The position numbers were made by a program, and so were the translations under genes. Shown here in pieces: positions 34,347 to 46,424 of a stretch of DNA of 64,000 nucleotides. The DNA is taken from positions 28,035,401 to 28,099,400 of the forward strand of contig CM028326.1 in NCBI GenBank assembly GCA_016647705.1. The letters run 5' to 3'. Under the pieces are notes generated by a model. It was not told the origin of the DNA and did not search any database. It saw only the letters and a program-made list of their open reading frames with translations. This DNA comes from Eucommia ulmoides. Taxonomy: Eukaryota > Streptophyta > Magnoliopsida > Garryales > Eucommiaceae. Position 1 is the stretch's first letter. Each line of letters opens with the position of its first letter.

Positions 34347-36593
34347 TTTAATTATATTTTCCAATATCAAATTAAATTATGTAGATTGGGGTTTTACATA
34401 TCCTTTCAATCTAGTTTAAATTATATTTTTATATGTATTAAGTAGAGATTAAATTTTACAATATATTTTAATATTTTATTTTTATCATATTATTCTAATA
34501 TTTTACTTTAATTTATATAATTATTTTTTTCAACCATAATTAAGCAATATTAAATATGACTATACACAAATTTAATTAATAAATTAAATATATAATTACA
34601 ATAAATTATTTTTCACTAAAATAGACTGAAAAATCGTAGTACAAAAAAAAAATTAAATTTGGAGCATATTTTCTTATCATTATTTAGCGTGTCTCTCTAG
34701 TATTCAAAATTTCCTCCACACCCAAAAAAAAAAAAAAAAAAAAAAATCTATTTATTTGTATTTCTTAAATGATGGTTGATATGTAGAACAATATTGTGGC
34801 ATACCAAACACACTTATTAAAGATCACGGGAATGCAAGGAAAGTAATAAAGGAAGAAGGGGCTTTCCCCTTCATATATAGCAGCAGAAGAATCAATTACT
34901 ACACCCTTATTTATTACTCCTCCCTCTCTCTGTCTCTCCCTGTTGGGCAATTGGGTGTTATAAAAGCATTTATTAGTCTTTAAATTTGAGACCAATATTT
35001 ATAAAATTAAAATAAGACTAGTTATTCTCACGTCACCCATATCATCTTGCGCTCTTTCTTCTATTTTATTTTTAATGAAAATATTCCTCATGAATTATTT
35101 CAAGATCTTTTATAAATATATTATAAAAAAATCTAATTTTAATTCTTGAAACATAAATAAAAATCTATTGATGCTCCCTAAACATAATTCTTTGAAAAAA
35201 ATATTTTTATTCCCGAAGTGGAAGCAATTTTTTTTAAAAAAAATCTATTGATGTTCCTTGAGCAAAAATATTTTTTTACAAAACATATATTTCATTTCCT
35301 CTCTCTCTGCATATATTGTTTCTATATTTTTTTTATAAAAAAAAAAAAAAAAAAAAAAAAACATATTTCCATCCTAAAACAAAAATAGAAACGATAGAAC
35401 ATAAAATATGTTTATATTTTTTATTCTCATGTCCTTTGCTTCCGTTTCAAAAATTCAAATAAATATATATATATATATACACACATTTGAGTGTGTTTGA
35501 AAATTTTGTTTCTATTCCTAGTATAGGAATAATTTTTTATTCCCCTATTTTTTTTGTTCATGTATTAGAATATTTAAATATTAGTTGAGAATAATTTTAG
35601 TAGTACATTTGCAAAAGATTTTTAAAATAATTTATTAGAAGTTAAAAATAAAAAGGTGGAGTGGAGGAGGATATAATTGGAGTGCAAATAGAAGCTCCAT
35701 GGGCTAATTTTTGAGTGGTAGATTAAGTGGGACCATATCTCTTCTTGACGGACTACAATACAGTCGTCCTTTTTCATGTATAGGATATAACCACAAAAGT
35801 TACAAGGTCGTTTCAAAAAAGGTATAAGTTATTCCATAAAATTACAAGTTCATCTAACAACTTGTAACTAAGTTATAAATTTTTTCTAAAAAGTTATAAG
35901 TTCGTCTAAAATCTTGTAATTTTTTTACAATAGACTTATAACTTTTGCGGGCTGTATCGGTACAACCGTTGTACCAGTGCAGTTGTCATATTATATTTGT
36001 CATACAGTTGTCTGAAATTCCTAATTTCAAAATGGCACTCAATTCCTTTTCGGAATATTTAATGAAATATCAATACCCAAAAAGAATAAAATAAAAATAT
36101 TGAAAATTGACTTGACATTTTTTATTGATTTAATTAATTTTGTTTTTTTAACAAGCAGATGTAATTACTATTTCCTGAATTTGTTTTATGAAGTTTTATT
36201 GACGTAAAATCAAGAATAAAAAAATGAAAGTGTGATTGTTTTGAATATTTTTTATTTTATTTTCATGAATATATTAGAATTGTTTTTTTTTTTCAATATG
36301 CATTACAAATTATAATTTTTTCCATCTTTATGTTTTGTTCTGAAATATTTAGTTGTTTTTGTGTTGTGAGATTTACAATGCTATTACAAAAAAAAAATTA
36401 AAATAAAGTTATAATGCATGAATTAGGCAATTGTGTGTATTTTTTTATTTTTTTAAAAAAAATTGTATTTTTGGTTCTTAAAATTTGTGGTGGATGTTCA
36501 AATTATTCCTATAGCTTGCAAATTAACATATTTGTATCTCAAAATGTCATTTTTGTTTCAATTTGGTTTAGTCCAAAAATGGTATATATATAC

Positions 36594-36631
<38 letters not shown>

Positions 36632-37139
36632 TCTGAAAGAAGAAAAGAGGAGGAAGGATACAATAGATAGGGGGTGGGAGCCGGCGACCGGTGTTGGATG
36701 GTCACGTCAGCGATAGTTGTCCACTGGAGAGAGAGAGAGAAATGCATAAAAATAAAAAATCAAGTTGATATATATGCGTTAGTAAATCGAGAATTAAAAT
36801 AATAAATTAATTAAATAATTTTTATCTATTCTTTTATGGGTGTGCATTTAAAAAAATGTAATATAGAAGCTCCCTTATTTTTTGTGAGCCATAGGCTAGC
36901 AATAGGAGAATTTTTTGGATATAAATATTAGTAGACTTCTCCTAATATTACAAAAATAGTCTCAAAATCAGGTAACGTGTTCTGCGCGTTGCATTTTTCG
37001 TTCAACTATGCTAATTCCATTTATTATTGGACCAAATTAAAATGAAAATGAAACTTTGGGGTAAACATGTGTTATTTTACAAACCATACGGCTCATTTAT
37101 ATATTCTCCTAAACTTTAACACTTTAAAAAAAAAAAAAA
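34347..37139. other. AT-rich intergenic region with simple repeats
   Basis: No gene is supported. Contents: poly(A)/poly(T) runs near 34724-34746 and 35340-35360; a segment at 35815-35950 with several TTATAAGTT/AACTTATAA blocks in both orientations; and (TA)n(GA)n at about 36583-36630. After 36630 there is a small GC-richer patch (36670-36730). The short frames are all low-complexity. Confidence 0.5.
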
Positions 37140-37360
37140 ACCTTTTCAATATTTGTTATTTACTCACCTGTTATTTTACCATTAATCAAAAAATATTCCG
37201 TGTCATTTATTAAATATTAATTAATTTTTTATTAATTTTTGTCAAAAATCACTTAGTTTCCCATAGGTAAAAAATTAGTAAAATTTTTATTATAATGATA
37301 ATTTTACCCTTAACCATTTAAAAATAATTAAACAATTAAAATTTAAAATATATAAATATT
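37140..37360. repeat. Dispersed repeat, copy 2
   Basis: Direct copy of the 33174-33375 segment (TGTCATTTATTAAATATTAAT, AAAAATCACTTAGTTTCCC, GATAATTTTACCCTTAACC). It is diverged with small indels. Confidence 0.65.
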
Positions 37361-38004
37361 TTTTTTTATTGTTAATTTTAGAAGTAAGTTGTGAGCTCTA
37401 AATTTGTTATGTTTTGTGCAATTGATGTACTTATATAATGTTTTATATAATGTTTCATACGTGATTAAAAAAAAGGTCAAATTAATTTAACAATGAGCAC
37501 TTTCCTTGGACATGACCATCCCTAGTAATAAGAAAATAGGAAAATTTGCACTTTTGACTGTTAAAAGGTTAATTCAACTCAAAATTACCAACAATTTATA
37601 TTTAATTTTATGAAATGACCCAAACTAAGGGGGTTGATAGTGTAAATAACCTTTCCAATAGATATCTGGAGAAAGGTCTGCAGAGTGGGGGCCATTTTGT
37701 TAATGGGGCCCAGGGTGGGTAAATGATGGCTTTGATTGGGACATGGGTGCGGTGAACTGAAGGGCCTCACGAGAAACTTGTCTCTCAATCCTCTCCCCCA
37801 ATATTATTCCATCCAAACGCCCTGCTCTCACACACACGCACTAGGTTTCACTACGTGTTAATTTCACTCGAAAATTAAAATTAAAATTCGGATTTTTGTA
37901 TTTTTGGAAAAAGTTGAACGAATAATTGATGTATTTTTTTATTTTTTTTGGTAAATAAAAGAAAAACAACAAAACTAAGGATTGCGGGAGCGAGCGGGCT
38001 TCAT

Positions 38005-38400
38005 TCTTCATCTCGACTATAAGAAACATTTCCAATCCCTCCAGAAGGTCTTCAAGAAAATGTATTTCCGAGCCACTGTTCGTTCCCATCCGAGCAAGAT
38101 AGTCAAAACATCAATTATTGACCCTTCCAGTCGCTTGAATCATGAAGTTGCGGTTTCATTGATATGCTTGCATTCCACAATCCATCCTCTAAAAACATGG
38201 CTTTCAGGACACTCTCTTTTGATAAGGTTCACAGCTTCCTCAGAATCCGATTCCACCACAATTCTAGGAAAACTTCTAGTAATCGCCTGACACATCCCTG
38301 CATGAATACTTCTGATCTCCGATCTCCGCCTCTAGGCTAGTGCAAGACTTGAGATGACTAAAGAATCCGATTTTTCATGATCCGTCAACGTGTCTGATAA
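38005..38400 (-). pseudogene. RNase H-like remnant, probably from a LINE
   Basis: On the minus strand the segment reads EIRSIHAGMCQAITRSFPRI and VVESDSEEAVNLIKRECPES, then a stop near 38140. The ESDS-x-x-AVNLI motif with the upstream AE-I-x-A-I-x-x-G helix is typical of the plant RVT_3-type RNase H found at the end of LINE ORF2 proteins and in free-standing relatives. The plus-strand frame at 37982-38290 is its shadow. No reverse transcriptase is seen nearby, so this is an isolated fragment. Confidence 0.6.
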
Positions 38401-38689
38401 GCCCTCTGATGCCACATTTCCCTGAGTTTCCAAGAATAATTGATGTACAATTATCAATTTAATGTATAATTCATAATGTATCATATTTTAATTTTAAGTT
38501 GAGTATAATATTTTTCATATATTTTATCTTATGTTTTGGTTTCATGGTTTTTACTCTTTTAATATCTCTAATCAAATACTTTCAATTAAAGTTTGCATTC
38601 CCCGCCACTGAAGTCACTCTCCACCGCCGTCCCCTTGTTAAACCTTAGGCTTTCAGTCGCTGAAATTTAGTCACAAACCATCATTTTTT

Positions 38690-38795
38690 TAGTTACATAT
38701 AACCATTTTTCAATGTTTTTTTTTAGTTACATCTACCTATTTTTTTAAGTGTATTTTTTAGTTACATTTTGTAAGTGTATTTTTAACTATATTTT
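38690..38795. repeat. TTTTTTAGTTACAT repeats
   Basis: Four spaced copies of TTTAGTTACAT or close variants precede the inverted-repeat element. This is the same motif as in the Ulp1 gene introns and at 6760-7010. Confidence 0.6.
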
Positions 38796-39869
38796 AGGAA
38801 AAATAACTCTTTTGGCCTCTCATAAATGAAATCGGTGTTCAATTGGCCCCCACTATTTAGTCTTGGACACATTTAGTCTCTTAGTATTGAATTTGGGTTC
38901 ATTTGGCCTAATTGATAATGGTGTTAGCCAATTTGGACATAAATAAGCCTTGTGCTAAGCATGTGACCTTAGAGTTAGGGGTGCATACGTCATTTCAACG
39001 TGATCACCATACTCAACCCAACAACATCAGGCCAAAAAAAAATTTGGCTCCTACCACTACCACATCAGCGGCGACCACCCACCTACCTCATCGCTCCCTT
39101 GTTCCTTCTCATCGAACCAATACCATAGCCTTGTAAAAACGTCGTCCTCCTCCTCCTCATCCTCTTCTTCTTCTTCTTCTTCTTCTTCTTCACTCTCTCT
39201 CCTATCTGTGTTCAACATCGTGTTTATCAGTAACGTGTAATATATGTCATAGTCTCAAATCCATGATCAAAACATTTGAGTATATTCGATCGTCAAATCC
39301 GTTATATTCTTCATGTATGTGCCCAGATAATCGAGTTTCATCGCAATCTCACCGGTAACGAACTGATAATCATTGTGCCACTTGAACAAATTTACTCGGG
39401 ACTATTTCATTGTTTCGGACCCCAAAACTAGATTCAACAAAGAAACGACTACCAAACGAGCCTGTGAGTTGCAGGCAAAGATAACTAACTATCCGTTGAG
39501 CTGATTTGAGGCTTCAAATCCGTCCAATTTCTCCAACCCACACGCTGCTAGGTGTTCAGATTTGAACAGATCCGCCGTTGCGTACAACAACTTTGACTAA
39601 CAGACTTGCAATTTGGGTCGAATTGATTGTAATTTTGACAATGACAAATTTCAATTTAGACTCTCTAAGTATTATCACATTTCTAGGTGGTTTAATAACT
39701 TTGTTGCGTTTTAGTTTAGACCCTCTAAGTATGAATGTAGTTTTAAAATATCAATTTGTTAAATTTTTCATCCAAACTGATGGAATTAGAGGGTAAAATT
39801 GTAATTTTACACATTTTTTAGTTTTTTATTTATTGTAATCTTTTTTTTTTTTTTTCCTTTTTCTTCTTC

Positions 39870-40408
39870 GTTGCTCATTCTTCTCCGTCTACAATCACTC
39901 TTCTGCAACTCCGCCTATCTCCTATCTCTCCCTTCCATTTTTTCTCCACCTGCAACATTCTTCCTCCCCAGTCCTCCATCTTCAAAGTCGAGTTCTCCCT
40001 CTCTCTCTCTCTCTCAACTTGTATAGTCATGCATCCCTGAACGATTTCCTCAAAACACAGCCTGTTGAGGTATTAATATAACGATTTTGATGTTTTAGTC
40101 GTCAATTTAGGGTTTGTTTGCTCCGGAATTGTGTAAAAATTTAGGGCCCGTTTGGTAACCATTTATGTTCCCATCCCATACAGTAGGATGGGAATGGAAT
40201 GAGATGTCATGAGATGAGAATTTTGTTTCCTTCTTGAGAGTAGAATCTTCAAAGTCGAGTTATCTCTCTCTCTCTCTCTCGACTTGTATAGTCCTGCATC
40301 CCTAAACGATTTCCTGAAAACGCAGCCCGTTGAGGTATTAATATAACGATTTTGATGTTTTAGTCATCAATTTAGGGTTTGTTTGCTCTAGAATTGTGTA
40401 AAAACTTA
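39870..40408 (+). pseudogene. Captured 5' leader exon and intron start of the VPS28 copy
   Basis: Pyrimidine-rich sequence (CTTCTTCGTTGCTC, then (CT)n near 40000) runs into CCTGTTGAG/GTATTAATAT, a plausible exon-intron boundary near 40070, followed by TTTAGGGTTTGTTTGCTCC. This looks like a plant 5' UTR exon with a leader intron. The intron was hit by the Harbinger element and would resume at 44426 and run to the coding exon. The host-gene origin is inferred from position; only the coding part is recognisable as protein. Confidence 0.45.
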
Positions 40409-40510
40409 GGGCCTGTTTGGTAACCATTTCTGTTCCCATCCCATGCAGTGGGATAGAAATGAAATGAGATGGGATGAGAATTTTGTTTTCTTCTTGAGAG
40501 TAGAATCGCA
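39978..40510. repeat. 267-bp tandem duplication across the captured intron and Harbinger end
   Basis: The unit beginning ATCTTCAAAGTCGAGTT occurs at 39978 and again at 40245, a 267-base period. It spans the leader, the intron start and the first approximately 105 bases of the Harbinger element (GGGCCCGTTTGGTAACC at 40144, GGGCCTGTTTGGTAACC at 40409). The duplication therefore happened after the Harbinger insertion. Only the second Harbinger end continues into a full element. Confidence 0.9.
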
Positions 40511-40546
40511 TTTGGTAACGATAATTTTTTGTTTTGTTTTGGAAAC

Positions 40547-43500
40547 TGTTGGCCTAGTGGAATACCCAAGAGGGGGGTGAATTGGGTAATTAAAAAATTA
40601 TCAGAATAATAACTTCAATAAATCAAATAATTAATTTTAATCCTAACTTAATTATTATCTTTATATCACAACGGAATTATCAAATCAACTAAGTGCACAC
40701 CAAACAACAATAATAAAATACATATTGCAGCATACCAAAAATTTATACTAGTTCACCAAGCTACTCTTGGTTAATTCAGTCCTCCGAGTTTTACGGAGAG
40801 TCGCACCCGCTAATACTCAAGATCCCTTTAAAGGTAGGAACCAAACCCTCACAACGATTATTTTACAAGCTTAGAATTAACCTTTAAAAAAATCCTTTTC
40901 ACAGGCTAAAGAAGAACCTCTACTTTTTACAGGTTAAAGAATAACCTAATTTTTTTTAACACAAAGGCAAAAGAATCAAAACCTCATAAACACTCCAAAT
41001 ATCATTTTACTCGATAAGGATTGAACTGTTACAAAATTCACACAAATTAATTCTATCCATGAAGAATTACTACCTCAATCTCTTTACAGGAAGAGATTGA
41101 AACCGGCTACCCTTTGATTAAATATCTCCAACAGTATTTAATCCACCACACTACTCACCAATACAAATTGATAAGCAAATTATCTCACTCGGAACTTTTA
41201 CCACCCCAGATAAATTAAAACTCGATTAATATCCCAAAACTAGTGATAGAAATATATGAGATAGTCAAAAATTGATTTTTAACGAAAGATGGGTAGCACG
41301 TAATCAGATTTAAAAAATTATTTATAAAATATTTTATTCAATAAAAATCAGAAACAATTTCTAAAGATCAATTTTCAAAAATTAAACAAGCAATGCAAAA
41401 TAGAAAGTAATTAGAAAGATCTCACCCGAAATCCACTGAAAAATAATTAGAACGTAGTTGCTTCAGATCCGGTAGTAGCAATGATTAATAACCAATGATC
41501 CTCAAAATTGTCTTTTAGAATAGCTCTCAAAAAAAATATCAGTATGATATTTCTTAGAAAAACTCAATATGATCTCTTGATCTCTTAATATTTCTTAGTC
41601 ACCCTTAATGATATGAAAAATGTAGGTCTATATATATGAGATATAAATCACCTCTCTAACGGCTAATTCTCATATGTCATGACACTTAAATGCTCTCTTA
41701 GACCCCTTATATCCTTATGACTTCATTTTGGTTCAACTCACTTAATTATAGCTTTTAAATCTCTCAATTAAGTCCCCAAATATTTCTCAATCTCAATTAA
41801 ATAGAATAGAAACAATTTTATATACCAAATTGAGAAACATTAAAACTTAATAAATCAAATCAATACGAATTAAATAATAGGTGTAGCATATCTTAAATAT
41901 CATAAAATCCCTAAAATCTCTCACAAATCCCGAAAAAAAATGGCTACTTTTAGATATGAATTTAGAATCCTCAATATCCTGAAACTGCGCCATCAGTCGA
42001 CTGCTCAATTCAGAATGTAGCCAAGCCAAAGATTCTGTGCCCATCGATCGATCTGTCTGTCGACTTAGAGATTCAGAGAGTTCAATTTCTCTTCACCGAT
42101 CGACTGAGAGATACAGAAAGGTCGACTTACTAGTCGACTTATGCATGTTGGATCTCTGTTCTAAACTCATTTTTAATACATTCTCATTTACGGTTTTACC
42201 TGGTGGCGCGTAATTAAGCGTCGCCACTTTCACCGCAAGCGTACGAGTCAAGTTTTAGTAAAGGTTGGGAGAGTAGGGATATCGTGTTCATGGGGATTGG
42301 TTGAGAATATCGTCGAGTATCGCGATTATCATAACTCAACTTTATCTAGGCGATAAAAATGGTATTTAATTAATAAATACTAATATTACCATACTAATTT
42401 ATCTAATTATACTAATATATTGGTAGGACGTTTATGAGAATTATTGCCTAGGGATTAATATCGTTCACTTAAACGGGTTCGTTTCAATCTAATTTCATTA
42501 ATGGCATTCATCCTATCCGACAATCTCTGTATCTATAACTCGCTCACTCTCTCTTCCGAGTGTAAAGCGAACGAATATATGACTTCGCGTTGACGCCGAG
42601 GTCCCCCTTGAACATCTTTTCGAACACATAGTCACATGAGTTGTAAACCAACGTCATTGATTTCACATTCCCCAACTCCCTCCCAGGTTATTGGATCGTT
42701 GCGTTGTGTTTATCCTAATCCGAATCCGGGGTTACCTCTCCCGAGTGTCAAACCCCGTATTCTCAGTATATCGTAACAAGCATAATAAACAATACAACAT
42801 GGCAAACACAATCAGATAAACATGAACAAGCACTAACAAAACATCGATTTTATATAAACAACGTTTTCATGAATTCAATCAATCCCTAGACAATATATAT
42901 TTAGTTTTTCATGGTCATAACCACATATACAATGAAATACAAACTAAACATATACAAAACATCCAACCAATCTAAGAATAAAAGAGAGAAACGAGGAGAC
43001 TAGTCGTTATCCTAAGAATCGTCGCTATAACCGCTCCGAGATGGCTTCCTCTTTCTTGGCCTTGTGATTTTCTCCTAGTTGAATGTGTTTTGAGCTCTCA
43101 AAACCACTCCCCAAAACATTCTAGGGTCTTTGGAAGAAGAGGAGATGATAAAGGGATAAAAAAGTGTCACAAAATATCTCAAAATATCAATTCTGTCAAC
43201 TGTCTTACCGCCGCGGCGGTGGAAATGCAGAGAGTTTAGTAACTCTCTGCTCTTTCACTATCACAACGGTGGTGTTACCGCTGCAACGGTGACACTCTTT
43301 AGTATTTTGGTCGTAACTTTCTCGTCCGAACTCCAATTTAGGTGATTCAAAAACCCATGGAAAGCTAAGAAAAAGCTTTACAACTCTCATGTTTTAAGTT
43401 TTTCCAAAATAGAATTTCATCATATTCAAAATTAGTCTTGAAGTTACTACACCTGTACCGACTTTGCCTCTTTTCACCTATTTATTCAAAAACCTATAAA

Positions 43501-43991
43501 ACACTACAAAAACACATTAAACTAACAAAAGTACTTGAAAATACACAAATATTTGAATCTAAAAATACTTGATTTGTTGGTAAATAAATTACTCATCATC
43601 ACCCCTTAAACCATTTTCTTTTTTTAATTAGATCCACTAAATACTTAACTCCACTTTTAATCAATTATAAATATTTCTTTTCAATAACACAAAGGAGCAA
43701 ATAATTTTACTAATTTAGGATCCTATCAAACACATATAATCATAAAATCATTTTCGTGTCGTGTGTGATCCTAATCAGGATGTTAAAAGTTGAAATTAAC
43801 CCAAATTGTTTTCCCTAATTTCTTCAAACTCTTAAACCTTCATCATCTTTGTCATTATCATTTAGCATCCGTTCATAACTTGTCATCATATCATCATCAT
43901 TGGAACTTAATTAACTGAAACACTCAATTAAACCGTTAGTTCCATAAAAAACATCAACATTTAATTATTCATTAAAATCTTAAGATCAACA
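40547..43991 (-). mobile_element. A4: solo LTR of family A, interrupted by B2
   Basis: On the plus strand it starts TGTTGGCCTAGTGGAATACC and ends TTAAGATCAACA, the reverse of the A LTR. It matches A1 and A2 in order, including the reversed TATA region (GGTCTATATATATGAG near 41624) and the GTCGAC cluster at 41985-42135. The flanks are GAAAC and AGAAC. The related element at 46425-47464 shows the uninterrupted sequence GGGAACATAATC at the same place, so both flanks derive from GGAAC by one transition each. B2 occupies 42201-43598. Confidence 0.85.
42201..43598 (-). mobile_element. B2: solo LTR of family B/D, nested in A4
   Basis: The plus strand begins TGGTGGCGCGTAATTAAGCG and ends GGTAAATAAATTACTCATCA, the reverse of B1 (TGATGAGTGGTTTATTTACC). 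The flanks are TTACC (42196-42200) and TCACC (43599-43603), a 5-bp duplication with one mismatch. It contains CCGCCGCGGCGG and related palindromes near 43205-43300, at the same place as the cassette in B1. The frame at 43205-43390 is chance. 1398 bp. Confidence 0.85.
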
Positions 43992-44731
43992 AGAACAAAA
44001 TCGCATTTGGTAATGATTTTATCCTAAAATCAAGTTTTTTTTTTTTTGTTTTTGTTTTGGGAACATATTTTTTTTTTGTTTTGCCCGGCGGCAGCGGCGG
44101 CTGGCCGGCGGTGTCGGAAGTGGTTGGACGGTGGCCTACGGCCGGCGATGCTGGAGATAACCGACGACAGTTGCCGGACATGGCAGCCGGCTGGTGGCGG
44201 GCGGCGGCAGTGGCCCTCTTCAATTTTTGGAAATGAGATGGGAATTTTTAAAAACAATTTTTTTTTTCTCTCAAACTTTAAGAAAAAAATTGACACAATT
44301 TCCATTTTAAAGTAGGATGGGAATGGAAACAAAAAATAGGAGTGGTTACCAAATGCTATGCACAATAAAAATCTAGGAATGAGATAGGAATTTTTGGGAT
44401 GAGAATGATTACCAAACGGGGCTTAAGAAATTATCTTTCCCTGATCGTATCGCACTATTTTTGGGTCTATCAAATTCGTAATTTTCGATGATTTCCCCCA
44501 AATTTTTATTTTTGATTTTCAATTATTGAACTAGATAGATCGTGATTCTTTTGTAGTGATTTAAACACGATTTTTCTTGTAGTTTCGCTGGATTTTTGCA
44601 ATTTTTCACTGTTAATCCCTCGGTTCTCTTCGCACGTGTCCCGTTCTCTTCCCCAATTCAAAATCCCTAAGTGGATCGAATTTGAAATCTTCGATTAAGC
44701 ATAAATCTAACTCTCTAATAGACTTTAAGCT

Positions 44732-44960
44732 ATGGAACGGCAAGTGAGAGAGAGAGAGATGTACAACAATTTTGTTGAGCTCTTCGCCATTGAAAAGGCT
44801 ATCAAAAGGCTCGAGAAGGCCTACGTCCGCGACATCGTGCCGCCAGCCACCAACAAATTGGAATGCCAAAAACTAGTTGCACATTTCAAAACCCTAGCCA
44901 CCACTTCAAAAAGGCACAGTCCCCAACATCGAACGATTCCACGACACCTACAAAATGAAC
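44732..44960 (+). pseudogene. VPS28: VPS28 (ESCRT-I subunit) 5' coding fragment
   Basis: From the ATG at 44732 the frame reads REREMYNNFVELFAIEKAIK, then LEKAYVRDIVPP and LECQKLVAHFKTLATTSK. After a one-base shift near 44915 it continues GTVPNIERFHDTYKMN and stops at TAG 44961. This order (ER-E-MY-NF-EL-aI, LEKAY-RD, EC-KLi-HFKTL, IERF-DTYKM) matches the N-terminal domain of plant VPS28, a subunit of the ESCRT-I complex that sorts ubiquitinated membrane cargo at endosomes. Plant VPS28 is about 210 residues; only about the first 76 codons are here. The fragment sits inside inverted repeats, has no C-terminal domain, and is out of frame, so it is a captured pseudogene. The (GAA)n-type sequence after it is not VPS28. 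Confidence 0.85.
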
Positions 44961-45349
44961 TAGGCTGGCAAAGTTGCAAGGGATTATGGCGGATGGAGAA
45001 GAATGAACAACAATAAGAATAAGAAGAGGAAGAAGAAGAAGAAGAAGAAATAATGAAAAATAAATCAAACTTATAATATGTCTAAAATTACAATTTTTAC
45101 TCTCTAATTTCGTCACTTTAGAAGAAAAATTTAACAGAATGACTTTTTAAAACCACGTTCATACTTATAAGGTTTAAATTAAAACACAACAAAATTATTA
45201 GATGTGTTAATATTTGGTCTAAAATGATTTATTTATTTATTTTATTTTATTATTATTATTTTTTTTTAATGAGACCAAATGTGTCAACACTAACTGACGA
45301 GGGCCCATTGATAACCAACCCTGAGGAGAAAAAAATCATTTTTCCTAAA

Positions 45350-45782
45350 AAAGATAGATTTTTTTGGGAAACGTTAAGGATGAACGCATGAACTACTGAA
45401 GAACTGAAAAAAAAAGAACAATTTTGGCATTTGCACTTGGAATGAAGGGCAATTTTATAATATTCAATGTCTTTGTTGGCGGGTTATATATATAAATATT
45501 TTTACATGATTAAATAAGTTACCATTTACCAACACTTTTCAACTCTACCAATACATTTGAATTAAGCAAATTAACGAAATATCTCAATGAATAGTATTTT
45601 AAAACATGTTTCTATTACAATTCAAATATGTATTTACATTTGACAATTCTTTTCAAATCTTCAAATGTTTTACCATTGGTCATGAATTGTCAAGAATTTA
45701 GGGTTAATTTTTTTGCCTCAAGTATCAACACTCTCAAAATTTGTCTTTGATTTTGGGGTATGGGCAAATTATCTCTTAGTTG

Positions 45783-45816
<34 letters not shown>

Positions 45817-46421
45817 AGTTTAGTTAGACAAATTGACAGTTAATAGATTTGAATAGAAGAGTGTTTATCGTGGTAGAGTTTACATAGCGAACAAAAGCTT
45901 CTATTATTATTGTATTTCTTCGGGTCCCTATACACATTTAGAATGTTGTTGCATTGTTCTTAATACATTTGTGCCTAATGTCTTTTGACTAGGACCAATT
46001 ATTTTTGGAAAATGTATATATTTTAATGGTTAAATTTAGTATGTAAAAAAGTGGAATAATTAGTCAATTGTTTTGCTTTGTAGAGTATAAACATTTAATT
46101 TTTTTGCTATATAGAGAACGTTTTTAAGTAGCAAAATAGGGAAAATTATATTTGTGATCCGTAAAATTTGTCAAATTGTACATTTGATCCCTCATACTTT
46201 ACATTTATTTTAATCTTGCAAAATTAAAAAAATTATTGATTTTAAATAGAAAATGAGTTATACACGTGGTATTTTAATAGAAATATTTTTGTTATTTCAT
46301 TACTTTACTAAATGCAAGATATTTTTCCCTGACAACAATTTAGTTTTCTCTCTCTTATTTTTCAGGTCCATCATTGTTAAAAAAAGGTTATGAAAAAATA
46401 ACTTAAGTTTAGTAGAGTGAT
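45350..46421. other. AT-rich spacer
   Basis: No gene and no element end could be fixed. It includes a poly(T) tract of over 30 bases near 45787-45815 and the phrase ATTTGTGATCCGTAAAATTTG near 46151, of a type common in plant inverted-repeat elements. Confidence 0.4.
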
Positions 46422-46424
46422 TAA

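Larger units (their letters stand above)
40409..44422. mobile_element. PIF/Harbinger-type (Tourist-like) element, interrupted by A4
   Basis: It starts GGGCCTGTTTGGTAACCATT and ends with the inverted form GATTACCAAACGGGGC. The flanks are TTA (40406-40408) and TTA (44423-44425), the 3-bp duplication typical of this superfamily. Without the A4 LTR (40547-43991) it is about 570 bases. The interior is GC-rich near 44080-44220 (GGCGGC/CCGGCG). Short frames at 43972-44365 lie in it and code only low-complexity sequence. No transposase. Confidence 0.8.
38795..45349. mobile_element. Inverted-repeat element carrying a VPS28 gene fragment (Pack-type)
   Basis: The strongest arms are 39690-39813 and 45079-45208, inverted copies over about 125 bases (GTTGCGTTTTAGTTTAGACC, AATTAGAGGGTAAAATTGTA and their complements). 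Weaker outer matches are TTAGGAAAAAT at about 38795 and ATTTTTCCTAA near 45338-45348, with GACACATTTAGTCTC / GAGACCAAATGTGTC. Between the arms lie a pyrimidine-rich leader, an intron-like segment and a VPS28 coding fragment. Later insertions (Harbinger, A4, B2) account for most of the length. I found no 9-bp target duplication, so calling it a Pack-MULE is inference; two nested inverted-repeat elements are also possible. Confidence 0.6.
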
